Source: an uncultured Clostridium sp. (GTDB lineage Bacteria > Bacillota > Clostridia > Clostridiales > Clostridiaceae). From it: a stretch of DNA of 7,526 nucleotides. Where the stretch lies: assembly GCA_934746785.1 (NCBI GenBank), contig CAKVFO010000155.1:1-7526 (forward strand), written 5' to 3'. The stretch's first letter is position 1. Each line of letters opens with the position of its first letter. The notes beneath the pieces were generated by a model that did no database searches, was not told the origin of the DNA, and saw only the letters and a program-made list of their open reading frames with translations. Shown here piece by piece: positions 1 to 4,661 of this stretch. A program made the translations under genes and the position numbers.

Positions 1-285
1 AAAATCTTGATTATTAATATCAAAATTAAAAATATAATTATCACTAATAATAGAAAAATTTGTTTCATCAATAAATGCCTGAACTTTATCTTTATATAAA
101 TTCATTCTATTATCAATCATTGTTCTTGCCGAATAAGCTATCTGTTCAGTGTTGCTTCTAAAGTTTTTAGCTGTCATCTTCCATACAACTTTTAATGATA
201 ATGCTCCTACTATAAATAAGGAACTTACAATCATAATGGCAATAATATTAAATATTAACTGACTTGATTTTATTTTCTTTTTCAT
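1..285 (-). CDS. N-terminal part of a membrane sensor, probably a methyl-accepting chemotaxis protein (partial)
   Basis: The first 95 codons of a gene that runs off the left edge. The ATG at 285 has a clear GGAGG ribosome site (295-299) nine bases upstream. The product starts with a lysine-rich cytoplasmic end (MKKKIKSS), then one hydrophobic segment at about residues 9-34, then a polar, helix-prone stretch (about 36-75, with KNFRSNTEQIAYSARTMIDN) that looks like the first extracytoplasmic helix of a Cache-type sensor domain. This layout is usual for clostridial chemoreceptors. The HAMP and signalling domains that would prove it lie outside the window, so a sensor histidine kinase or a diguanylate cyclase remains possible. 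A TATAAT-like -10 box lies about 37 bases upstream of the start. The transmembrane sensor call is firm; the chemotaxis assignment is inference. Confidence 0.75.
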   Translation of the reverse strand, partial: MKKKIKSSQLIFNIIAIMIVSSLFIVGALSLKVVWKMTAKNFRSNTEQIAYSARTMIDNRMNLYKDKVQAFIDETNFSIISDNYIFNFDINNQDF

Positions 286-321
286 TTTACTTTTCCTCCA
301 ATTAATCACCTTCTCCTAGCC

Positions 322-327
322 ATTATA
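322..327 (-). promoter_or_regulatory. Possible -10 box of the sensor gene
   Basis: On the minus strand this reads TATAAT, 36 bases before the ATG at 285. No good -35 hexamer lies 16-18 bases further upstream, so the call rests on the -10 box in a very AT-rich spacer and could be chance. The spacer 286-550 otherwise shows only T- and A-runs, with no GC-rich terminator hairpin after the lipoprotein gene. Confidence 0.3.
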
Positions 328-550
328 TATATTTTTCGACATTTTTCCATACACCAATAAAAATATTATGAATTTATTTTTTTTAAGTTATTTTTTTTTT
401 ATTTTTTCAAGTCACACCTTTATATAATTATAAAAATATTATTATATTTGCATATAAAGTTTTGCTGATATTATTCGCTACTATTGTTTTTTTCATTTTT
501 TCTTATTTTCATAAAATTTAATTAAACTATTTTTCTTTCAAAAAATATCT

Positions 551-1264
551 TTAAACTTTTTTTACACTTTTATCTTTATAGACTTTATAAATAATACGTT
601 CTCCTGTATTACTAAATAAATAATGCTGGCTTCCAATCCTAAATATACCTGAAGAATCCTTATAAACATTAGTAGAAATAGTTGATGCTCCAAGGATAGT
701 TTTCTTAATTTCTTCAAGCCTCTCTTCTTCTTCAGATGTTCTTGATGTTTTAGCCATTAAATTCTTAAATTCCTGTTCATTAGGTGATACTTCTTCATAA
801 GGCATAAAAATTGCAAAAGCTTCCTCTATTGGAAACTCTGCCTCCTCAGGCGAAACTTTCTCTGCATCTTTCAAACAAGATATCTTTTTTGACGAAAGCT
901 TACTAGAACTTTCCTTCTGTTTCTCTATCCTTTCTTCAAACTCTGAGCAGGCTTCTTCCATTGAATAATTTTTAATATTTCTTATAATTTCTAAAGCTTC
1001 ATCAAAGTTATTTTCATAATAAAGCTCCTTTGCATGAATATATTCATCAACATCTACTTTTAGATTTTTAATAATATTATTATCAGGATAGTCTATTAAT
1101 GCTTCTTCTAAAGAGTTAGAAGCACCTTTAAAATCTTTTCCTTGTATTATTAATTCTTCTGCATTTTCTACTCTCTTTTCTGCACTATCATTACAGCTTG
1201 TTAAAAGAATAAAAGGAACAGCAGCCGCCAAAACTTTAATCATCTTTTTCATTTTATAATTCAT
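551..1264 (-). CDS. Lipoprotein of unknown function with TPR-like helices
   Basis: A complete 237-residue protein. It has a short basic start, a hydrophobic segment (about residues 9-22) and a lipobox, LTSC, with the lipidated cysteine at residue 24, so it should be anchored to the outer face of the membrane. Residues 30-110 are helical and acidic, with two stretches (about 30-62 and 75-96) following the TPR pattern of spaced Ala, Leu, Tyr and Pro-Asp-Asn. Residues 110-190 are very rich in Glu, Lys and Ser, probably a coiled-coil or linker. The end (about 193-230) looks like a small beta domain (STNVYKDSSGIFRIG). I recognise no named family. The ATG at 1264 has an AGGGGG site only four bases away; Met5 or Met8 could also serve, and all keep the signal peptide. 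It lies directly downstream of the decayed acetylation operon, on the same strand. Confidence 0.85.
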   Translation of the reverse strand: MNYKMKKMIKVLAAAVPFILLTSCNDSAEKRVENAEELIIQGKDFKGASNSLEEALIDYPDNNIIKNLKVDVDEYIHAKELYYENNFDEALEIIRNIKNYSMEEACSEFEERIEKQKESSSKLSSKKISCLKDAEKVSPEEAEFPIEEAFAIFMPYEEVSPNEQEFKNLMAKTSRTSEEEERLEEIKKTILGASTISTNVYKDSSGIFRIGSQHYLFSNTGERIIYKVYKDKSVKKV

Positions 1265-1295
1265 AAATCCCCCTAAACACTAACACATAACATTC

Positions 1296-1699
1296 TTAAA
1301 ACTTATCAAATCTGCCTGATAAATCAAGTTCATAATCATAACTTTTCATCTTAACATCAAAGGAAGTTTTAAACTTAGGATATATTAAAGCAAAATCATC
1401 TAAGCCTGCATAATACTTTCCTACCTTTCTTCCAAGACTTCCAAGATAAGAATTTTATATGTTATAACATTATAATTTTCTAAATCTCTAAACTTATAAT
1501 CAGAATCTAAATTTTCATTGTAATCTGCATTAAGTCTATCAATTAAGTAAGTATAACTTTTGAAGACAGTTTCAATCTTCCAGTGTGTATCTGTTTTATA
1601 GAAAGCATCTTCATATTTCATACTTTTATTTAATATATCGTCCCTCATATCAATATACTCAATACCATTTTTACTTAAATTTTCCAAGAAATCATCTGC
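1296..1699 (-). pseudogene. Truncated, frameshifted DHHW-family (AlgX/AlgJ-like) O-acetyltransferase gene
   Basis: This is a remnant of a second copy of the gene at 4793-5986. The upper frame reads from about 1699 (ADDFLENLSKNGIEYIDM) through the motif D-T-H-W (codons 1591-1580) to ENYNVITYK. It aligns with residues about 157-238 of the intact protein, where the motif is DHHW. There the frame breaks: the intact gene has five A residues after the ACC TAT codons (minus strand) and this copy has four (1453-1456). In the shifted frame the homology resumes as NSYLGSLGRKVGKYYAG and runs to LSGRFDKF, then TAA at 1296-1298. The N-terminal ~156 residues with the membrane anchor, and the C-terminal ~110 residues with the probable catalytic serine, are missing. 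A short ORF from a TTG at 1687 exists but should not be read as a functional gene. Confidence 0.85.
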
Positions 1700-1745
1700 A
1701 TTGTATATGCTATTGATCTAACCAAGCTAATGAAACAGGTATATT
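1700..1745 (-). pseudogene. MBOAT acyltransferase fragment, about 17 codons
   Basis: On the minus strand this reads NIPVSLAWL, then one missing base, then SIAYTMQ. The intact MBOAT protein at 6000-7418 has GLPISLAWLGSIAYTFQ at residues about 221-237, so roughly 14 of 17 residues match once the single-base deletion (at the GA of the would-be Gly codon, near 1718) is allowed for. Homology stops at the next codons, where the DHHW remnant starts. The fragment therefore marks the site of a large deletion that removed the rest of the MBOAT gene and the 5' part of the DHHW gene. Too short to encode anything. The call depends on the match to the intact copy. Confidence 0.7.
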
Positions 1746-1918
1746 TTCAAAGCAAGTAATAGATACATTGTCTATCTGTCCTGTGAGAAACAGCTTATTA
1801 TAGTCAATTTCAGAATAAACTTTAGTTGTACAGCTTAAGCCTAAAAAAGCACTTAAAAATATAGTCAAAAAATTATCATAAACTTATATATACTGGCTTT
1901 CATAAAATTCGTCTTCAT
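1746..1918 (-). pseudogene. Start of a secreted or membrane protein, frameshifted (remnant)
   Basis: The ATG codons at 1918 and 1903 overlap the end of the glycosyltransferase C-terminal frame and open a basic start (MKASIYKFMIIF). The frame breaks in a run of six T residues (minus strand; 1867-1872). One added T would join it to LTIFLSAFLGLSC and then TTKVYSEIDYNKLFLTGQ, that is, a signal peptide or membrane anchor with a lipobox-like end, followed by about 30 residues of mature protein. The sequence then runs into the MBOAT fragment. I do not recognise the protein. Its place between the glycosyltransferase and MBOAT genes suggests a component of the same exopolysaccharide operon. A sequencing error in the T-run could mimic the frameshift, but the downstream fusion shows that this gene is broken in any case. 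Confidence 0.5.
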
Positions 1919-2363
1919 ATTTATTTATTACCTTTTCCTTAAAAAATATACCTGTCATACCCTTTTTATCCTCTTTTATTTGTTTAGCAATGCTGCATTC
2001 TAAAATAGTATCTTCATCAATAACTATGTTTACCCTAGTTCTGTTTTTATCTAATTTTAAAAATATATACTCATAGTTAAAATTTTTAACAAAAACCTCT
2101 TGATTTTCATCTGTATAAAAACTTTTAAATATATTTATACGAGGCAGTTTTCTATTATAAGAAACTGACTTAGTCTTTCTTCTTAAAACATTTATTCTAA
2201 TATCATCAAAAATACTATTATGTTTTTCAATAACCCTTGGAAGATCAGGTTCTCTATCATAAATAATATTTAAAAGAGCTCTTTCATTTTCTTCACTTAT
2301 TTCTCCAATAACAAAGGCATACTTAAAACAATAATCTAAAGAATCAACAGCTAATCTTCTGTT
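1884..2363 (-). pseudogene. Displaced C-terminal domain of the cellulose-synthase-like glycosyltransferase
   Basis: An open frame of 159 codons on the minus strand, between a TAG at 2364-2366 and a TAA at 1884-1886, with no usable start near its beginning. It reads RRLAVDSLDYCFKYAFVIGE and continues with ERALLNIIYDREPDLPRV and then SYNRKLPRINIFKSF. The YDR.P.LP stretch, after a 'KYA' segment, resembles the part of clostridial BcsA-like proteins just behind the PilZ domain (recalled from the family, not searched). It sits directly downstream of the catalytic fragment but in another frame, overlapping it by about 20 bases. The membrane helices and most of the PilZ domain that should separate the two are absent, so a deletion with a frame change is the simplest reading. 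A separate, unrelated gene that lost its start is less likely. Confidence 0.6.
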
Positions 2364-2934
2364 CTATATTAAAACCTTTTCTAAATAAGATGTTTAATTT
2401 CTTTACTGTTTGTATACATCCTCTAGCCCATCTATCTCTTTGTTTTAAAAGACTTTTTAAATCTGAAGGAGAAAGACCTGATGCATGGGTTTCATCAATA
2501 GCTATACATTTATATCCTTTGCTTTGTATAAGTATTCCTGTAGCAAAATCTTCAGTAATTACCTTTGTATAAAAGCCTCCAATATCCATAAGAGCTTTTC
2601 TTGAAAGAACAGTATTAGACCCTCCATAAATAACTGAGTTACTTTTATTTTTTCCTACCTGTATATCTCTATAAAAATAATATTGTTCATTCGGAACTCT
2701 TTCTTCTGAATAAAGATAAAATTGAAAAAGATCTGGATTATAGAAACTTTGAGGTGTCTGCACAAAACCTATTTTTTCATCTTTCATAAAGAAGTATGGA
2801 ACAGTTGCTGTTAAAAAATCATGCATAGGAATCATATCTGCATTAAAAGTAACAATTAAAGGAGAAGATGTATTTTTAAGAGCATTATTAAAATTCGATT
2901 TTTCTTTTCCATTTTTATGCTCCTTAATTTTCAC
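2344..2934 (-). pseudogene. Glycosyltransferase family 2 catalytic fragment, BcsA/cellulose-synthase-like
   Basis: This 196-codon frame holds the second half of a processive GT2 catalytic domain. Seen in it are FNADM (residues 30-34, the place of the DxD motif), FVQTPQSFYNPD (57-68), YGGSNTVLSRKAL (103-115), TED (127-129, the catalytic base region) and QRDRW (165-169, the QxxRW motif of processive enzymes). Intact relatives of BcsA type are usually above 600 residues, with N-terminal membrane helices, a DDG motif, further helices and often a PilZ domain. Here the frame opens only at a GTG at 2934, right behind a TAA and with no ribosome site, and it stops at a TGA soon after QxxRW. The first Asp of DxD is Asn, and the usual HAKAGN stretch reads KEKSNF. 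It is best read as a dead gene of an exopolysaccharide synthase. Confidence 0.85.
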
Positions 2935-3126
2935 TTATTATACTTAGTATGAGAATTTTTTCTATTTATAATTCACTTATATTTATACCTTTAATTATTT
3001 TGCTTTTCGGTTCTTTTGCGGCACTACATTTTTTATTTTTAACGTATTGGACAACTTACATATTGAAAAGCCAGTAATAATCAGCATTCCCTTTCAAAAA
3101 AAGTTTTGAATTTTCTATACGTTAAC
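2935..3126. other. Degenerate spacer upstream of the glycosyltransferase fragment
   Basis: No convincing gene. On the minus strand a 30-codon frame (2995-3087) ends in QKNRKAK, and its end is part of a 19-base exact match (2990-3008) to the end of the gene upstream of the intact MBOAT gene (7445-7463), which ends in KKKRKAK. This may be the tail of a second copy of that gene. The missing 5' half of the glycosyltransferase is not visible here in any frame. Confidence 0.35.
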
Positions 3127-3167
3127 AAAAGGAACTTACTCTAATTAACTTAGAACAAGTTCCTTTT
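3127..3167 (-). terminator. Hairpin, probable terminator of the helix-turn-helix-like remnant
   Basis: An 11-bp perfect inverted repeat, AAAAGGAACTT (3127-3137) and its complement (3157-3167), with a 19-base loop. On the minus strand it begins three bases after the stop of the short remnant (3170-3172) and ends in TTTT. GC content is low and the loop is long, so it would be a weak terminator. Confidence 0.5.
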
Positions 3168-3172
3168 CACTA

Positions 3173-3203
3173 ATATTCTTTACAACTCTTGTTAATGTTA
3201 AAC
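3173..3203. repeat. 31-bp direct repeat, copy 1
   Basis: Identical over 31 bases to 3237-3267, 64 bases away. The offset is not a multiple of three, so the two copies lie in different frames of the remnant ORF. Copy 1 encodes its last residues (NINKSCKEY). Confidence 0.9.
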
Positions 3204-3236
3204 ACTTCTTCTTTACTAATATCTAACGCTTTAGCT

Positions 3237-3267
3237 ATATTCTTTACAACTCTTGTTAATGTTAAAC
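3237..3267. repeat. 31-bp direct repeat, copy 2
   Basis: Second copy of the 31-base repeat at 3173-3203. It lies at the beginning of the readable part of the helix-turn-helix-like remnant, where it encodes LTLTRVVKN in another frame than copy 1. A local duplication that helped break the ORF is the simplest explanation. Confidence 0.9.
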
Positions 3268-3376
3268 CCTAGCTTTTAAGCCATTCTTAAATTATTATAC
3301 TCCTTTTAACTCCAGATATACAGTCATTTATTAAGATTTTTTCCAACCGAAGTCCTAAAGTTCAAAAATTACTGGT

Positions 3377-3418
3377 AAAAAAAAGCACGGGTATAGAAAA
3401 TTCTCTTCTCCCCGTGCT
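3377..3418 (-). terminator. Strong Rho-independent terminator on the minus strand, without a matching gene
   Basis: On the minus strand the perfect 8-bp arms AGCACGGG (3411-3418 as complement) and CCCGTGCT (3384-3391) enclose a 19-base loop and are followed directly by eight T residues (3377-3384). This is a textbook intrinsic terminator. No minus-strand gene is visible between it and the pentapeptide gene at 4128, so it either ends transcripts that leak from that gene, ends an unrecognised RNA from 3420-3650, or is left over from a deleted gene. Confidence 0.8.
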
Positions 3419-3455
3419 CCCTTAACTATAGCGATATCCCATTACAAAGTATTTA

Positions 3456-3535
3456 GAATGTAGAAGCAAGTCTTTCTTTTAAGGTTAGTGTATTTTTCTT
3501 GGGAGTCTTTTTGTTTTTAATGTGGACTTAGAATG
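3456..3535 (+). repeat. 80-bp imperfect direct repeat, copy A
   Basis: Aligns without gaps to 3985-4064, with about 15 mismatches in 80 bases by eye. It contains a GU-rich version (3476-3517) of the terminator hairpin seen in copy B, followed by the same T-rich run. Its right end merges with the possible TnpB tail. Confidence 0.8.
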
Positions 3536-3610
3536 AAGGTTGAAACTCTTACAGAGTTTCTTAGATTATATGTGATGCCGGGGTGAACAAGCCCACCCTG
3601 AAAAATTTGT
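3521..3610 (+). mobile_element. Possible right-end remnant of an IS200/IS605-type (TnpB) element
   Basis: The plus strand has 21 open codons (3521-3583, stop at 3584) reading CGLRMKVETLTEFLRLYVMP then G. The start resembles the 'NACG' region near the end of many TnpB proteins. Two hairpins follow each other: GAAACTCT/AGAGTTTC (3542-3549 and 3553-3560, three-base loop) and CGGGGTG/CACCCTG (3579-3585 and 3594-3600, one G-U pair). Subterminal hairpins overlapping the tnpB 3' end are typical of IS605 right ends, where they also form the guide (omega) RNA. The rest of tnpB is absent. The assignment is pattern recognition from memory and unproven; a structured leader or another small RNA could look alike. 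Confidence 0.4.
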
Positions 3611-3653
3611 AATTAAAATACTATTTATAAAAAAGACGTCCTCTTTAATAATA

Positions 3654-3896
3654 TTGTCACTAAAACTCAATGAACATAATATCTATTATCATTTTAATAA
3701 AAAGATATCCATAGTTGAAGATGTTCTAAAAAGAATAAGGTTATATATACAAATAACAGCTATAATTTACCTTGCTGCTTTTCCTTTGTATAGTTTTAAT
3801 ATACTTCCAGAAAACAGCATGAAGTTTTTTGTGGGAGCAGTTCCAGCATTGTTCTCAGGCTTTGCTATAGATAAGTTTAGAAAATCTATAATATGA
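3654..3896 (+). CDS. Small membrane protein of unknown function, possibly 5'-truncated
   Basis: Eighty codons from a TTG. The product has a polar N-terminal part (1-30, HNIYYHFNKKISIVEDVLKR) and two hydrophobic segments, about 31-50 (with IIYLAAFPLYSF) and 57-73 (with FFVGAVPALFSGFAI), ending in a basic tail (DKFRKSII). No ribosome site precedes the TTG. The same frame stays open upstream to 3576 but has no ATG, GTG or TTG there, and that stretch overlaps the possible insertion-element end. So the true start may have been lost. Its stop overlaps a strong GAGGTGAT ribosome site for the next ORF nine bases on, which argues that the two once formed an operon. I recognise no family. It is one of the few plus-strand genes in the window and lies between the 80-bp repeats. 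Confidence 0.5.
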   Translation: MSLKLNEHNIYYHFNKKISIVEDVLKRIRLYIQITAIIYLAAFPLYSFNILPENSMKFFVGAVPALFSGFAIDKFRKSII

Positions 3897-3905
3897 GGTG
3901 ATTAC

Positions 3906-4031
3906 ATGAATAAGAAATCTAAAAATTTAAAACCTGCATGGTCCATATTTGGCATTGTTATGCTTATAAATACTTATATATTTTTGATGCAGAAGAAAGA
4001 TTTTCTCTTAAGGATAATGTATTTTCCTTGA
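3906..4031 (+). CDS. Very small membrane protein, 41 residues
   Basis: The ATG at 3906 has a good ribosome site (GAGGTGAT at 3895-3902) that overlaps the stop of the preceding ORF. The product has a basic start (MNKKSKNLKPA), one hydrophobic helix at about residues 12-28 (WSIFGIVMLINTYIFLM), then QKKDFLLRIMYFP and a stop. The last 15 codons lie inside repeat copy B, and the stop codon is in the right arm of its hairpin, so the natural C-terminus may have been replaced by the repeat. Function unknown. Arrangement and ribosome site support translation; nothing else does. Confidence 0.5.
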   Translation: MNKKSKNLKPAWSIFGIVMLINTYIFLMQKKDFLLRIMYFP

Positions 4032-4064
4032 GAGTCTTTTTGTTTTGAAAGTGTACTTAAAATG
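3985..4064 (+). repeat. 80-bp imperfect direct repeat, copy B
   Basis: Partner of 3456-3535, at an offset of 529 bases. The similarity stops on the right just where copy A continues into the two hairpins of the possible insertion-element end, so copy B lacks them. It supplies the end of the 41-residue ORF and a well-formed terminator. Confidence 0.8.
4005..4046 (+). terminator. Rho-independent terminator of the two small plus-strand ORFs
   Basis: Arms CTCTTAAGG (4005-4013) and CCTTGAGAG (4026-4034) pair over nine positions, with one G-U, around a 12-base loop. TCTTTTTGTTTT follows. The stop of the upstream ORF (4029-4031) lies within the right arm. Confidence 0.7.
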
Positions 4065-4127
4065 CATTTCATATAGACTTCCAAAAGAAATATACTCCCA
4101 TCCCCAAGTACTCTCCCTTCTACATTC

Positions 4128-4550
4128 CTACTTTATGATAATTCCAAGGAGCAGCGAGAGTTCAACTGCCTGCATGCTAGAAACATAAGCTCCCCTTAGC
4201 TCTTTTCCAGTCAAAAGCATTCCACTAATATCACAGTCAGTTAAATCCATTCCCTTTAAAGTAGTATTCATAAAATCAGCTTTCTCTAAAGAACACTCCT
4301 TAAAAACAACCTTATTAAATCCACACTCTAAAAAACTAGCATTTTCAAAATTACACTCATTAAAAGTAACATTCTTAAAATGACAGCCATTAAACTCTGC
4401 CCTTTCCACCTCTGCATAATCAATTGTTATATTTTCAATTAAAGAATCATATACTTCCTTCTCATCATTTAAAACATATATTAAATCACCATCAAAGGTT
4501 TCTAATTCCTTTACTAAAGATGGTTTTAATAACTTATTTAAAACTGCCAT
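4128..4550 (-). CDS. Short Qnr-like pentapeptide-repeat protein
   Basis: A 140-residue protein. The ATG at 4550 is chosen because a perfect AGGAGG (4560-4565) lies nine bases upstream; a longer reading from a TTG at 4568 would start within that site. Residues about 41-110 follow the pentapeptide pattern with Phe or Leu at the centre: AEFNG, CHFKN, VTFNE, CNFEN, ASFLE, CGFNK, VVFKE, CSLEK, ADFMN, TTLKG, MDLTD. Such repeats form a right-handed beta helix. The ending (SSMQAVELSLLLGIIIK) is like the C-terminal helix of Qnr-type proteins, which mimic DNA and protect gyrase and topoisomerase IV from quinolones. Qnr proteins have about 210-220 residues, so roughly 70 residues of helix are missing here. 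Whether it binds gyrase is open. It has its own promoter and possibly a leader ORF. Confidence 0.9.
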   Translation of the reverse strand: MAVLNKLLKPSLVKELETFDGDLIYVLNDEKEVYDSLIENITIDYAEVERAEFNGCHFKNVTFNECNFENASFLECGFNKVVFKECSLEKADFMNTTLKGMDLTDCDISGMLLTGKELRGAYVSSMQAVELSLLLGIIIK

Positions 4551-4571
4551 ACCTATTTTCCTCCTCAAGTT

Positions 4572-4643
4572 TTATTTAATAATCAATAAAGAATTACCTG
4601 TATTATTAAAATAGCAGATCCTCCAACAGAAAAAAATTCTCAT
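4572..4643 (-). CDS. Possible leader ORF upstream of the pentapeptide-repeat gene
   Basis: A 23-codon frame (MRIFFCWRICYFNNTGNSLL then IIK) between the promoter and the pentapeptide gene. A GGGAG lies about ten bases upstream of its ATG, and its stop lies seven bases before the AGGAGG of the main gene. Position and spacing fit a leader peptide that could tie expression to ribosome stalling, as for erm or cat genes. No clear anti-Shine-Dalgarno hairpin is visible, so it may be chance. Confidence 0.3.
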   Translation of the reverse strand: MRIFFCWRICYFNNTGNSLLIIK

Positions 4644-4661
4644 CCTAATCCATCTCCCTTA

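Larger units (their letters stand above)
3170..3286 (-). pseudogene. Short helix-turn-helix-like ORF remnant
   Basis: The minus strand reads EWLKS, a TAG at 3269-3271, then GLTLTRVVKNIAKALDISKE and a short tail to the stop at 3170. The stretch VVKNIAKALDISKEEVF resembles the last helices of XRE-type regulators (the pattern 'IAKALDVSxEEL'). There is no ATG in this frame and an internal stop, so it is a relic at best. It is directly followed by a hairpin terminator. The similarity is by eye over about 20 residues only. Confidence 0.35.

Noticed and set aside
1296..1687. Reading the 88-codon frame from the TTG at 1687 as a functional small DHHW protein
   Set aside because: It lacks the membrane anchor and catalytic serine, and ends in out-of-frame residues after a one-base deletion seen by comparison with the intact copy.
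2390..2572. 60-codon plus-strand ORF
   Set aside because: It lies opposite the conserved glycosyltransferase motifs (TED, QxxRW) and has no ribosome site; it is a shadow frame.
3108..3403. 13-bp inverted repeat (3108-3120 and 3391-3403) around the helix-turn-helix-like relic, considered as ends of a small transposable element
   Set aside because: The right copy is part of the terminator loop. A 13-base AT-rich match is expected by chance a few times in a window of this size, and no target-site duplication is seen.
3420..3650. A known riboswitch or 6S-type RNA
   Set aside because: There are hairpins, but I could match no conserved riboswitch core; the insertion-element end fits the hairpin pair better.
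4551..4568. Six-residue N-terminal extension (MRRKIG) of the pentapeptide-repeat protein from a TTG
   Set aside because: The extension is encoded by the AGGAGG ribosome site itself; the ATG at 4550 has ideal spacing.
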